This document shows positions 10,214-19,057 of a stretch of 64,000 bases of DNA, piece after piece. The translations under genes were made by a program, and so were the position numbers. Origin of the DNA: an uncultured Eisenbergiella sp. Lineage in GTDB: Bacteria; Bacillota; Clostridia; Lachnospirales; Lachnospiraceae. The notes under the pieces were generated by a model that worked only from the letters and a program-made list of their open reading frames with translations, was not told the origin of the DNA and did not search any database. Numbering within the stretch: position 1 is the stretch's first letter; the number at the start of each line of letters is the position of its first letter. Location: assembly GCA_947630215.1 (NCBI GenBank), contig CANRGX010000004.1:62001-126000 (forward strand). The letters run 5' to 3'.

Positions 10214-11077
10214 ATGGAACAGCTCAAATCGTTTTTGGACAGTAATTTGGCCAGCCTTCAGTTCATAGATGTGATGGACGTGGTGGAAATTCTCATCATT
10301 TCCGTCATGGTCTATTATGTCATTGTGTTCGCCAGGGAAACCAGGGCGTACTTCCTGCTGAAGGGCGTCGCGGTGATTCTGGTGTTTGTCCTGGTGGCCA
10401 TGCTTCTGGACATGGATACGATCCTCTGGATCGCCAGCAGCGTGTTCCAGTTCGCGGTGTTTGCGCTGCTGGTTATCCTGCAGCCGGAGCTGCGCAAGGC
10501 CCTGGAGGGACTGGGAAAGAAAGATATTTTACATTCCGTGCTGCCGTTTGACGTCAGCAAACCGGATGACGGCCTGTTTTCCGACAAGACGATCCGGGAG
10601 ATCAGCAAGGGATGCGCGGAAATGGGAAAGGTCAGGACAGGGGCGCTCATCGTGGTGCAGCAGAAGGATTCCCTGGCCGAATATGAACGCACCGGGATCG
10701 AAGTGGACGGCATTGTGACCAGTCAGCTCTTGATCAATATTTTTGAAAAGAATACGCCGCTGCACGACGGCGCTGTGGTGGTGCACGGGGATCGGGTGAC
10801 GTATGCCACCTGTTATCTGCCGCTGTCGGATAATATGGATCTGAGCAAGGAACTGGGGACCAGGCACCGTGCCGGCGTGGGGATATCCGAGGTGACGGAT
10901 TCCATGACGGTCATCGTGTCGGAGGAGACCGGAAAGATCAGCGTCGCCTATCAAGGCAGGCTGTATCGGGAACTGAGCGTCCAGGAGCTGGAGGAGCGGC
11001 TGCGTTCCATCCAGAATAAGTCTCCGGAGGAAAAAGAGCGCAGGCGCTGGAAAGGATGGCTCCGGAATGAAAAATAA
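10214..11077 (+). CDS. cdaA: CdaA, membrane diadenylate cyclase (c-di-AMP synthase)
   Basis: CdaA makes c-di-AMP from two ATP; the product controls potassium and osmolyte transport and cell-wall homeostasis. The protein has 287 residues. About three N-terminal membrane helices (residues 22-90) precede the DAC domain, which shows the catalytic motifs HDGAVVV (about residue 184) and GTRHRAG (about 216). The next gene, cdaR, overlaps by 11 bases, and glmM follows. This is the conserved Firmicute cdaA-cdaR-glmM module, in which CdaR and GlmM modulate the cyclase. Confidence 0.97.
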   Translation: MEQLKSFLDSNLASLQFIDVMDVVEILIISVMVYYVIVFARETRAYFLLKGVAVILVFVLVAMLLDMDTILWIASSVFQFAVFALLVILQPELRKALEGLGKKDILHSVLPFDVSKPDDGLFSDKTIREISKGCAEMGKVRTGALIVVQQKDSLAEYERTGIEVDGIVTSQLLINIFEKNTPLHDGAVVVHGDRVTYATCYLPLSDNMDLSKELGTRHRAGVGISEVTDSMTVIVSEETGKISVAYQGRLYRELSVQELEERLRSIQNKSPEEKERRRWKGWLRNEK

Positions 11078-12347
11078 GCTGACACATAATCTGGGCCTGA
11101 AGATCGCGGCGGTTTTCGTCGCCCTGCTCCTGTGGCTGATCAATGTGAATATCAACAATCCACTGATTACGTCCAGCTACACCAACCTTCCCGTCCAGCT
11201 GGTCAACACGTACAGCATCACGGGACAGAACAAAGTGTATAAAGTGCTGGATAACAGCGATTCCGTCACGGTGATGCTGCGGGCGCCGCGGGAGGTTCTG
11301 CAGAATATTTCCCGGGAGCAGTTTGTGATTCGGGCGGACTGCGCGCAGCTGACGGAGGAAAATCTGGTTCCCATCGAGTTTTCCCTGAACGATAAGAGTC
11401 TGGAAAACAAGATGGAGAGCATCCGGATGGATAAGTCCTATGTGCATCTGCAGGTGGAGGATCAGAAGACCAGACAGCTCGGCATCCAGGTGGAAAAGAC
11501 CGGGAAACTGCCGGATGGCTATGTGGCCGGCCGGAGCGTGACCGAAACGAATATGATGAGCATAACGGGGCCGGAGTCCGTGATTGCCACGGTGGCCAAA
11601 GCGGTGGTGGAGGTTTCGATGGATTCCGTGACCTCCAATGTGGAAATTGTGGCCCGCATCCGGCTGCGGGACGCGGACGGAAATGAGATCACAAGCTCCG
11701 ATATTCAGAAAAGCATTCAGGATGTAAAGGTGACCGTCCCGGTCTATCCCACAAAGGAAGTGCCGGTGCGGTATTCCAGCAGCGGGACGGTGGCGTCCGG
11801 CTATGCGCTGACGCGGCTGGAGCCGTCCGTGCCGGAAACCGTTACCGTCGCGGGAAAAGAGAGTTTGCTCAGTCAGCTGGAGTACATAGAAATTCCGGAC
11901 ACCGAGCTGGATGTGACGGACGCCACAGAGGATGTGACCGTCACGGTGGACGTCCGCAAATATCTGCCTGCGGATGTGACGGTGGCCGGAGAAAACTTTG
12001 ACGGCCGGGTGACGCTGACCGCCAGAATAGAGCCGATTCTGCGCCGGACGTATGAGATTCCCGCGGATGAGGTTCAGATACTCAACATACCGGAGCATTG
12101 GCTGGCGGAGCTTTTGCCCGATCAGAAGCTGGAAGTCACCATTACGGGACTGCAGGAGGATTTGAGTGTGATCGACCGGGAAGGGCTCACGCCCCATACG
12201 GACGTGTCCACCCTGCAGGAGGAGGACGGCAGCTATGCTTCGGGAGAGCATACGATTGAAATTAAGGTTCTTCTTCCGGAAGGCGTGCGCCAGGAGGACA
12301 CGGTAACGGCGCGTCTTAGGCTGGTCCGGATTGCCCAGGAAGAATAG
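11067..12347 (+). CDS. cdaR: CdaR, YbbR-domain regulator of CdaA
   Basis: This 426-residue protein has one N-terminal membrane anchor (about residues 8-27, LGLKIAAVFVALLLWLINVN, which carries the typical LWL pattern). The extracellular part is made of repeated YbbR beta domains, seen as recurring segments such as VQLVNTYSITGQN, IQVEKTGKLPDGYV and VRYSSSGTVASGYAL. YbbR proteins bind CdaA and adjust its activity. The ATG overlaps the end of cdaA by 11 bases, so translation is probably coupled. glmM starts 15 bases after its stop. Confidence 0.93.
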   Translation: MKNKLTHNLGLKIAAVFVALLLWLINVNINNPLITSSYTNLPVQLVNTYSITGQNKVYKVLDNSDSVTVMLRAPREVLQNISREQFVIRADCAQLTEENLVPIEFSLNDKSLENKMESIRMDKSYVHLQVEDQKTRQLGIQVEKTGKLPDGYVAGRSVTETNMMSITGPESVIATVAKAVVEVSMDSVTSNVEIVARIRLRDADGNEITSSDIQKSIQDVKVTVPVYPTKEVPVRYSSSGTVASGYALTRLEPSVPETVTVAGKESLLSQLEYIEIPDTELDVTDATEDVTVTVDVRKYLPADVTVAGENFDGRVTLTARIEPILRRTYEIPADEVQILNIPEHWLAELLPDQKLEVTITGLQEDLSVIDREGLTPHTDVSTLQEEDGSYASGEHTIEIKVLLPEGVRQEDTVTARLRLVRIAQEE

Positions 12348-12361
12348 AGGAGGATGGAGTT

Positions 12362-13711
12362 ATGGCAAGAATGTTCGGTACGGACGGCGTGAGAGGGATC
12401 GCCAACGAGGAGCTTTCCCCGCTTCTGGCGATGCAGCTCGGCCAGGCGGGCGCGTATGTGCTGACCAGGGAAAACCGGCACAGGCCCACGATCATGGTGG
12501 GCTGTGATACCCGCATTTCCGGCGATATGCTCGCGTATGCGCTGATGGCGGGCATTTGCAGCGTGGGGGCCAACGCCATCTATGTGGGCGTGATTCCGAC
12601 GCCGGCCATCGCGTATCTGACCCGGAAATATAAGGTGGAAGCGGGCGTGGTCATCTCTGCTTCCCACAATCCCATGGAGTTTAACGGCATCAAATTTTTT
12701 GACGGAAACGGGTATAAGCTGCCCGACGCGCTGGAAGATGAAATCGAGGCGCTGATCAAAAGCGGCATGAAGGGCGTCCGTTTCCCCGACGGCTCCGGGA
12801 TCGGGCGGATCAAAACCCGTACCGACGCCAGAGAGGAATATATCAACCATGCGGTGCAGTCTGTGCCCGTGGATTTGAGCGGCGTAAAAATCGTGGCGGA
12901 CTGTGCCGAAGGGGCGGCCTTTTACACCTCGGTGGAGGCTTTGCGCCAGCTGGGGGCGAAGGTGGTGCCGATCCACAATATGCCGGACGGCACCAACATC
13001 AACGCCAACTGCGGTTCTACGCATATGGAGGAGCTGCAGGCGCGGGTGGTGTTTGAAAAAGCAAACGTGGGCCTGGCCTTCGACGGCGACGCGGACAGAC
13101 TGCTGGCGGTGGACGAGAACGGCAAGGTGGTGGACGGCGATCAGATCATGGCGATTGTCGGTGCCCATATGCGCAAGAAGGGGAAACTGAAAAACGATAC
13201 CATTGTGGTTACGGTCATGAGCAATCTGGGATTTTTCCAGTTTGGGGATCGGGAGAACATCCATCTGGAAAAGACGAAGGTGGGAGACCGCTATGTGCTG
13301 GAGCGGATGCGCGAGATCGGCGCCAGCCTGGGCGGAGAGCAGTCGGGCCACATTATTTTCCTGGATGAAAATACCACGGGGGACGGCCTGCTGTCGGCCC
13401 TGCATCTGCTGGAGGTGATGGTGGAAACCGGCAAGCCCCTTTCGGAGCTCTCGCAGATTATGACGGTGCTGCCGCAGGCGCTGGTCAACGCCAAGGTGCC
13501 CAATCACCGCAAGGATCATTATATGGAATATCCGGAGATCGCCGAAGCGGTCCGCAAGCTGGAGAGCGATTTTGCCGGCCAGGGACGCGTCCTGATCCGG
13601 CCCTCCGGTACGGAGCCCAAGGTGCGCGTGATGATCGAGGGGACGGATAAGGAGCAGATCGAACGGGAAGCCAGGAAACTGGCGGATCTCATTCAGAATC
13701 TGCTGGTATAA
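12362..13711 (+). CDS. glmM: GlmM, phosphoglucosamine mutase
   Basis: GlmM converts glucosamine-6-phosphate to glucosamine-1-phosphate for UDP-GlcNAc, and so feeds peptidoglycan and the polysaccharide genes downstream. The 449 residues match the family. The active-site phosphoserine loop ISASHNP (about residue 100), the metal loop FDGDADR (about 241), the sugar loop GEQSGH (about 326) and the phosphate-binding RPSGTEPKVRVM at the C-terminus are all present. GGAGG precedes the ATG. Last gene of the cdaA-cdaR-glmM module; GlmM of other Firmicutes binds and inhibits CdaA. Confidence 0.98.
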   Translation: MARMFGTDGVRGIANEELSPLLAMQLGQAGAYVLTRENRHRPTIMVGCDTRISGDMLAYALMAGICSVGANAIYVGVIPTPAIAYLTRKYKVEAGVVISASHNPMEFNGIKFFDGNGYKLPDALEDEIEALIKSGMKGVRFPDGSGIGRIKTRTDAREEYINHAVQSVPVDLSGVKIVADCAEGAAFYTSVEALRQLGAKVVPIHNMPDGTNINANCGSTHMEELQARVVFEKANVGLAFDGDADRLLAVDENGKVVDGDQIMAIVGAHMRKKGKLKNDTIVVTVMSNLGFFQFGDRENIHLEKTKVGDRYVLERMREIGASLGGEQSGHIIFLDENTTGDGLLSALHLLEVMVETGKPLSELSQIMTVLPQALVNAKVPNHRKDHYMEYPEIAEAVRKLESDFAGQGRVLIRPSGTEPKVRVMIEGTDKEQIEREARKLADLIQNLLV

Positions 13712-13766
13712 CATCGGATGGTATTTTGGAGAATTTCAGAAAACTGGACGGAAGGGGTAGGATACT

Positions 13767-14030
13767 ATGGTACGGCAAAAGGTAGTGATCAAGAATCCGA
13801 CGGGACTGCATCTGAGACCGGCGGGGATTCTTTGCAAAGAGGCGATGCAGTTCAAATCGCATATTACATTCCTGTACCGGGAGAACACCGCGAATGCGAA
13901 AAGCGTGCTGAGCGTCCTGGGGGCCTGCATCAAGTGCGGGGACGAGATCGAACTCATCTGTGAGGGCGAGGACGAGCAGGAGGCGATGGCGGCTTTGGTG
14001 AAGGCAGTGGAAAGCGGCCTTGGTGAATAA
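13767..14030 (+). CDS. ptsH: HPr-family phosphocarrier protein
   Basis: HPr passes phosphate from enzyme I to sugar-specific PTS components and, through Ser46 phosphorylation, signals carbon status. The 87-residue protein has His15 and Arg17 in GLHLRPAG and Ser46 in AKSVLSVLG, exactly at the numbering of canonical HPr, so both phosphorylation sites are kept. It stands alone 55 bases after glmM and ends in a hairpin terminator; no ptsI is next to it. It could be the main HPr or a Crh-like paralogue, but His15 favours PTS function. Confidence 0.92.
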   Translation: MVRQKVVIKNPTGLHLRPAGILCKEAMQFKSHITFLYRENTANAKSVLSVLGACIKCGDEIELICEGEDEQEAMAALVKAVESGLGE

Positions 14031-14043
14031 CGCATACATTCCG

Positions 14044-14069
14044 CAGCCCGGGTTTGCCTGGGCTGTTTT
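14044..14069 (+). terminator. Rho-independent terminator after HPr gene
   Basis: A 9-bp stem (14044-14052 with 14057-14065, one G-U pair) has a TTTG loop and is followed by four T. Confidence 0.75.
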
Positions 14070-14123
14070 GCCGCATATGCGCCGGGCGCAGGATGAGAAA
14101 AAAGAGGGAGAAGGGAAAGAAGC

Positions 14124-15323
14124 ATGAAGGAATTACCTGCTATAGAGGGAGGCGTTCCCGTAAGGGAGAAAAAAATATATTACGGGCATCAGTATCTGGA
14201 CGAGGCGGATTATGAGGCGGTGCTGGATCTGCTCAAAAGCGGGGACGATCTGACCTGCGGCCCCCGGATCAGGGCGCTGGAGGAAAAACTCTGCCGGATC
14301 ACGGGCGCAAAATACGCGGTGGCGGTCAGCAATGGGACGGCCGCGCTTCACGTCGCCTGTCTGGCGGCGGGCATCGGGCCGGGGGACGAGGTCATCACCA
14401 CGCCCATCACCTTTGCGGCATCGGCCAACTGTGCGCTGTATTGCGGGGCCCGGCCGGTCTTTGCGGACATTGACGAGAAAACCTACAACATCGATCCGGA
14501 GAGCGTGCGCAGCCATGTGACCGCCCGCACGAAGGCCGTCGTGGCGGTGGATTATACGGGACAGTCGGCGAAGCTGGACGAGCTGCTCGCCATCTGCAGA
14601 CAGAACGGTCTTTTGCTCCTTACCGACGGCGCCCATTCCATCGGGACGAAATATAAGGGACGCCCCACCGGATCCATTGCCGATATGACGACCTTCAGTT
14701 TCCATCCGGTAAAGACGGTGACGGCGGGCGAGGGCGGCGCGGTGCTGACCAACGATCCCACGCTCTATGAGAAGCTGCTGTTGTACCGCTCCCACGGGAT
14801 TACCCGCAATCCGCAGTGGATGGAGAAAGAACCGGACGGCCCCTGGTATTATGAACAGGTGGATCTGGGGTATAACTATCGGATGTCGGATATTCAGGCG
14901 GCCCTCGTCCTGAGCCAGCTGGACAAACTGGAGCGGTTCAAGGCGCGCAGAAAAGAGATTACGGCCCGTTATGACGCGGCCTTTTCGGCCATGGAGCAGT
15001 TGATCGTGCAGGAGGAAATCCCGGAGTCGGACACGGCGCGGCATTTGTATATCCTGCGTATCCGACCGGAGAAACTGCAGATTGACAGGCGGGGATTTTT
15101 CGATGCGCTGGGCGCGGAAAATATCTGCTGCAACGTCCATTACATTCCGGTCTATTATTTCCCCTATTACCGGAAGCTGGGATATGAGAAAGGGCTTTGC
15201 CCGAAGGCGGAAAAGCTGTATGAGGAAATCCTGACGCTGCCGTTGTACTACGCCATGAGCGATCAGGATGTGGAGGATGTGATTTGCGCCGTAAAGAAGG
15301 TGGCGGCATACTATGCGGTGTGA
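14124..15323 (+). CDS. PseC-like PLP sugar aminotransferase (DegT/DnrJ/EryC1)
   Basis: These enzymes move an amino group from glutamate to a 4-keto nucleotide sugar. The 399-residue sequence most resembles PseC of pseudaminic acid synthesis: VSNGTAALHVA (about residue 69), TTPITFAASANCALY (about 92), a DGAHSIG metal/PLP turn (about 172), and the PLP lysine in FSFHPVKTVTAGEGG (Lys about 198). No pseB, pseG or pseI is nearby, so the product need not be pseudaminic acid. It heads a three-gene cassette with a decarboxylase (19-base gap) and an ATP-grasp enzyme. A GAGGGAGAAGGGAA-type purine-rich ribosome site precedes the ATG. Confidence 0.85.
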   Translation: MKELPAIEGGVPVREKKIYYGHQYLDEADYEAVLDLLKSGDDLTCGPRIRALEEKLCRITGAKYAVAVSNGTAALHVACLAAGIGPGDEVITTPITFAASANCALYCGARPVFADIDEKTYNIDPESVRSHVTARTKAVVAVDYTGQSAKLDELLAICRQNGLLLLTDGAHSIGTKYKGRPTGSIADMTTFSFHPVKTVTAGEGGAVLTNDPTLYEKLLLYRSHGITRNPQWMEKEPDGPWYYEQVDLGYNYRMSDIQAALVLSQLDKLERFKARRKEITARYDAAFSAMEQLIVQEEIPESDTARHLYILRIRPEKLQIDRRGFFDALGAENICCNVHYIPVYYFPYYRKLGYEKGLCPKAEKLYEEILTLPLYYAMSDQDVEDVICAVKKVAAYYAV

Positions 15324-15341
15324 GCACAGGAGGAAGATGGG

Positions 15342-16634
15342 ATGAAGGAATGGGACTACCAGACCCCCTATTTTGTCATAGAGGAAGAACAGCTGGCGGC
15401 GGACTATGCCATGCTGGTGCAATCCCTGGAAGAATCCTGGGGGAATTACCGGATCGGGTATTCGTTTAAGACCAATTCCCTGCCCTGGCTGGTCACTTAT
15501 CTGAAGGAAAAGGGAGCGGCGGCGGAGGTGGTCTCCGACGACGAGTACGCTCTGGCCCGTTATCTGGGGTATTCCGATGCAGAAATCATCTATAACGGCC
15601 CGGTCAAGGAAAAGGCCTCTTTTGAGAAGGTCTTACTGGCCGGCGGGATCGTCAACCTGGACGGCAGAAGGGAACTGGACTGGCTGGAGGAACTGTGCGC
15701 GCGCTTTCCGGATCGGACGGTGGGCGTGGGCATCCGGGTAAATTTTGATCTGGAAAAGGCCTGTCCCGGACAGACCACCATGGGAGAGGCCGGCGGCCGC
15801 TTTGGATTCTCCTATGAAAACGGTTCCTTTGCCCGTGCCGTGGCCCGTGTGCGGCAGATTCCCAATGCGCGCCTTGCGGGACTGCATCTGCATTCCAGCA
15901 GCAAAACCCGGAGCGTGGAGGTGTTTGAAGCCATTGCCCGGATGGCCTGCCGTCTGAAGGAAGAACTGGATCTGACGCTCTCCTATGTGGATCTGGGGGG
16001 CGGATATTGCGGCGGCCTTTCGGGACGGCCGCAGTACCCGGACTATTTTCCGGCGGTGAGCCGCATTTTGCGCCGGGAATTTCAGCCGGAGGAAACGGCG
16101 CTGATTGTGGAACCCGGCATTTCCCTGCTTTCCAAGGCAACTACGTTTGTCACCGGCGTGACGGATGTGCGGGATATTGGGAAGGAACGGTACGTGATCA
16201 CGGACGGCAGCCGGTTCAACATCGATCCCACCATGATCAAGTCCTCCTATCTGTTCCATACCGTGCTGCATCCCGATCATCCCGGGCAGCGCAGGGAACT
16301 GGAGCATCAGTGCATTTCCGGCTTTTCCTGTATGGAAGTGGATCGGATGTTTTCGTTTCGGAACGGACCGGAACTGGCGGAAGGGGATCGGATTGTGTAT
16401 GAAAACGTGGGCGGCTATACCATGAGCTTAAATCCCCTGTTCATTAAATATTTCCCGGATGTCTATATCCGGAGGAAGGGGCAGCTGTATCAGGTGAGAG
16501 AGCGCTGGACGCCTCGGGAATATGTGGCCAACAGCCTGCTTTTCGGACAGGAGAAACAGACGGCGGCAGCCGTCGGGAAAGGAAGCGGGGACGATGAAGA
16601 CCATACTGATATTAAGCTGCGGAACCCGAAATAA
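15342..16634 (+). CDS. Diaminopimelate/ornithine-decarboxylase-like PLP enzyme
   Basis: This is a fold-III PLP decarboxylase of 430 residues. The PLP lysine lies in YSFKTN (about residue 43). Other landmarks are the His-Ser motif LHLHSSSK, the phosphate-binding glycine run DLGGGYCGG, the EPG motif, and a cysteine (GFSCMEVDRM) at the place of the substrate-binding Cys of family members. It differs from housekeeping LysA in its neighbours, a PseC-like transaminase and an ATP-grasp ligase, so I infer a role in a secondary or surface-sugar pathway. Its last about 25 residues are hydrophilic, and the coding region overlaps the next gene by 41 bases. Substrate unknown. Confidence 0.82.
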   Translation: MKEWDYQTPYFVIEEEQLAADYAMLVQSLEESWGNYRIGYSFKTNSLPWLVTYLKEKGAAAEVVSDDEYALARYLGYSDAEIIYNGPVKEKASFEKVLLAGGIVNLDGRRELDWLEELCARFPDRTVGVGIRVNFDLEKACPGQTTMGEAGGRFGFSYENGSFARAVARVRQIPNARLAGLHLHSSSKTRSVEVFEAIARMACRLKEELDLTLSYVDLGGGYCGGLSGRPQYPDYFPAVSRILRREFQPEETALIVEPGISLLSKATTFVTGVTDVRDIGKERYVITDGSRFNIDPTMIKSSYLFHTVLHPDHPGQRRELEHQCISGFSCMEVDRMFSFRNGPELAEGDRIVYENVGGYTMSLNPLFIKYFPDVYIRRKGQLYQVRERWTPREYVANSLLFGQEKQTAAAVGKGSGDDEDHTDIKLRNPK

Positions 16635-17601
16635 ACTGGTGCGGTTTTTCAAAGAGACGATGGGCGCCCTGCCCGGCGGCGGGCGGGTAGTGGTCACGGA
16701 CTGCAGCCCGTGGGCACCGGCCCTGTATGAGGCGGACGCCTGGCACCTTGTGCCGCCGATCACGGCTCCTGGGTACCTGTCCTGTGTGCAGGAGATCTGT
16801 CAAAAGGAAAACGTGGACGCGCTGCTGCCGCTGTTTGAGGACGAACTGGATCTGTTGGCGCAAAACCGAAAGCTGTTTGAAGAACAGGGCAGGTATGTCA
16901 TTGTTTCCGCTTCGGAGACCGTGGCGCTGTGCAGGGACAAATACCGTTTTTACCGCCATTTGTTAAAGCATGGCCTTCCGGCGCTGCCCACCTGTGCGTC
17001 TCTGGAAGAATTTGCACGGGCGAGGGCGTCGGGGCAGATGGACTTTCCGGTGTTTGTCAAGCCTGTCCGCGGATGCGGGAGCGCAGGCGCCGGACGGGTG
17101 GAGGATGAGAGACTGCTGCAGGCCCTTTGGGAAAACGGCGGCAATTCCCGCCCGGAGGATGGCGGCAGTCCGTTTTTGATCCAGCAGTACGCCTGCGGAG
17201 AGGAGTTTGGCGCGGATCTGTATGTGGATTTGATTTCCCGAAAGCCTGTGGCTATGTTCACCAAAAAAAAGGTGCGGATGCGCGCGGGAGAGACGGAAAA
17301 AGCGGTTTCCGTAAAAGACCCGGCGCTGTTTGAACTGCTCCGGCGAACCGCAGCGACACTGGATCTGGCGGGCCCGGTGGACGTGGATATTTTCCGCGTG
17401 GACGGGCGGTATTACATTTCGGAGATCAATCCCCGTTTCGGCGGAGGATATCCGCTGGCCTATCACTGTCATGTGAATTTCCCGGCGCTGATCGCCAACA
17501 ACCTGGAAGGGATCACAAACGAAGATCGGACGGGAGAGTACGAAGAAGGAATGTGTATGATGAAATATTCGGACGAGATCGTCAAAAAACTGGAACCATA
17601 A
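16594..17601 (+). CDS. ATP-grasp ligase of unknown substrate (CarB/PylC-like)
   Basis: A 335-residue ATP-grasp enzyme. The N-terminal Rossmann-like part begins MKTILILSCGTRNKL. The ATP-grasp core shows FPVFVKPVRGCGSAGAGRV (nucleotide lysine about residue 152), the acidic strand with GEEFGADLYVD, and the Mg-binding end ISEINPRFGGGYPL (about 275). Such enzymes join a carboxylate to an amine or thiol through an acyl phosphate. ATG at 16594 is chosen because it starts the conserved strand; the in-frame ATG at 16522 lies deep in the decarboxylase. The partners are a transaminase and a decarboxylase. An amino acid or polyamine attached to an amino sugar is one possible product; this is inference. 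Confidence 0.85.
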   Translation: MKTILILSCGTRNKLVRFFKETMGALPGGGRVVVTDCSPWAPALYEADAWHLVPPITAPGYLSCVQEICQKENVDALLPLFEDELDLLAQNRKLFEEQGRYVIVSASETVALCRDKYRFYRHLLKHGLPALPTCASLEEFARARASGQMDFPVFVKPVRGCGSAGAGRVEDERLLQALWENGGNSRPEDGGSPFLIQQYACGEEFGADLYVDLISRKPVAMFTKKKVRMRAGETEKAVSVKDPALFELLRRTAATLDLAGPVDVDIFRVDGRYYISEINPRFGGGYPLAYHCHVNFPALIANNLEGITNEDRTGEYEEGMCMMKYSDEIVKKLEP

Positions 17602-17622
17602 AATTTTATCTTTTCTATAAAA

Positions 17623-17656
17623 ACAGCGGGCCTTCCCTTTCGGGACTGCCCGCTGT
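17623..17656. terminator. Bidirectional terminator between convergent genes
   Basis: ACAGCGGGC (17623-17631) pairs with GCCCGCTGT (17648-17656), with an inner 4-bp stem. A short T run follows on the plus strand and a TTTTATAG tail on the minus strand. It separates the ATP-grasp gene from the convergent DUF3048 gene. Confidence 0.8.
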
Positions 17657-17678
17657 CATTTTGCAAAAAAACGACTCT

Positions 17679-18845
17679 TTAATCGGCGTCGAAGGAGGTG
17701 CCGTCCTCTATGATGCAGATATTGGTTTTGCCGGTGTTGAGTTCGATCTCGTTGCCGTTATCGTCATAGAATCTGGTGGGTTCATAATCAGCAGTCTTTT
17801 TCCAGTTCACATGGATACCCTTGCCGTCGGTAAAATACCAGCCGTCCTTGGTGTCGTCATGGCACTGGAAACCGAGATAGCCCTTGGCGTCCCTGGTCTC
17901 ATAGTGGGCGAACTGTACCAGCACGTTCTTGAAGGAGAGCTGTTCCATGTTGGCTCCGTCGATGTGCTTCTGATCGCCGTTTTGCATCCCCTGAAACCGG
18001 TAATACAGCCCGTCCGCATCGTTGTACTCAAAATAGGTCTTGGTAATTTTGTAGGTGGCGGACAAATCAATCTTTGTGGCAGGAATTGCGGCGCTGCCGT
18101 ACTGCTCCAGCGTGTTTTCCCCGGATGCGAATTTGAAATGGCTGCCCGCATAGTTATCGGTATAGGTTTCGGAATAGCCCAGTTGCTGAATCGCGCTTTC
18201 GATGCGGTCGCCGCTGGTGTAGGCATTGTGCGGCGCCTTGCGGTCGGAGGTGCGGTAAAACGCTGCGTCCACCAGCCCCTTCTTCTGGCTGGAATCGCTG
18301 GCCAGAACGGCGCCGGTGATGTTATCCGTGGTCGGATCGTTGATGATGGGCAGGATGTAGAAGGGGCCGCCGATGTGGCAGTAAATGGCATCCCATTCCT
18401 TTGCCCAGTATACGTAGTAGTCGCGGCAGCTTCTGACATTGCCAATCCGCTCCAGGTTCTTCCAGTCCTTGAACACCGCCATCAGACGGGTCATGTTGCC
18501 CTCCACGTTGCACTCGTAGAGGATGTCGGCCTGGCTGATGCCATAGTGGGGCAGAGCGGCGTTTTCATCGGGAATCATAACGGCTATGGGGCGCTGATCG
18601 GCAAGATCACCGCTGATCCATTCATTTGTCAAAGGGCTGCGCACCATTCCTTCCTCGGGGGGCAGATCTTCCGCCACGGTTTCCGTCTGCGTCTCCGTCT
18701 CCGGTTCGGGAACCGTTTCGGGGGCGGGAGCGGAAATCACCTCGTTTACCGGAACCGTTTCCACTTCTTCCTCTTTTTTTCCACAGCCGGAAAGCAGGGA
18801 AACGCAGGTAAGGCCGATGAGCGCAAGCGCGGTCAGTTTTTTCAT
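17679..18845 (-). CDS. DUF3048 (YerB-like) lipoprotein
   Basis: A 388-residue exported lipoprotein: the signal peptide begins MKKLTALALIGL and ends in the lipobox LLSGC (Cys21). A Glu/Thr/Pro-rich linker follows (about residues 24-55), then the DUF3048 domain with DQRPIAVMIPDE, YHIGGPFY-like and RNVRSCRDYY-like segments typical of the YerB family. Homologues are widespread in sporulating Firmicutes; their function is not established. ATG at 18845 has GAGGAC upstream. A longer in-frame start at 18950 would lie on the promoter -35. The gene has its own promoter and a shared terminator. Confidence 0.88.
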   Translation of the reverse strand: MKKLTALALIGLTCVSLLSGCGKKEEEVETVPVNEVISAPAPETVPEPETETQTETVAEDLPPEEGMVRSPLTNEWISGDLADQRPIAVMIPDENAALPHYGISQADILYECNVEGNMTRLMAVFKDWKNLERIGNVRSCRDYYVYWAKEWDAIYCHIGGPFYILPIINDPTTDNITGAVLASDSSQKKGLVDAAFYRTSDRKAPHNAYTSGDRIESAIQQLGYSETYTDNYAGSHFKFASGENTLEQYGSAAIPATKIDLSATYKITKTYFEYNDADGLYYRFQGMQNGDQKHIDGANMEQLSFKNVLVQFAHYETRDAKGYLGFQCHDDTKDGWYFTDGKGIHVNWKKTADYEPTRFYDDNGNEIELNTGKTNICIIEDGTSFDAD

Positions 18846-18921
18846 ATAAACGTCCTCACTTTCTTTTTCGTACCTGTTTTTGCACGAAAAATATCGGTAT
18901 GTTTTCATGCCGTACGCTATG

Positions 18922-18950
18922 ATTATAACGTAAGGGAAAAAGTTTGTCAC
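18922..18950 (-). promoter_or_regulatory. SigA-type promoter of the DUF3048 gene
   Basis: On the minus strand GTGACA (18950-18945, 5/6 match) and a perfect TATAAT (18927-18922) are 17 bases apart. The -10 is 76 bases before the start codon. Confidence 0.8.
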
Positions 18951-19010
18951 TACTTTCTGTATTTTTTTTCATGGAAAATCCGGCAGAAGGTGGTAAAAAA
19001 GGACAGGATA

Positions 19011-19019
19011 TGGTAAAAT
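19011..19019 (+). promoter_or_regulatory. Extended -10 promoter upstream of the RmlD-like gene
   Basis: TGGTAAAAT (19011-19019) is an extended -10 (TGn then TAAAAT). The -35 region is poor. It lies 38 bases before the ATG at 19058. Confidence 0.45.
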
Positions 19020-19057
19020 ACAAGTCAGATATTTTACCGTGCCGACAGGAGGGTTTT

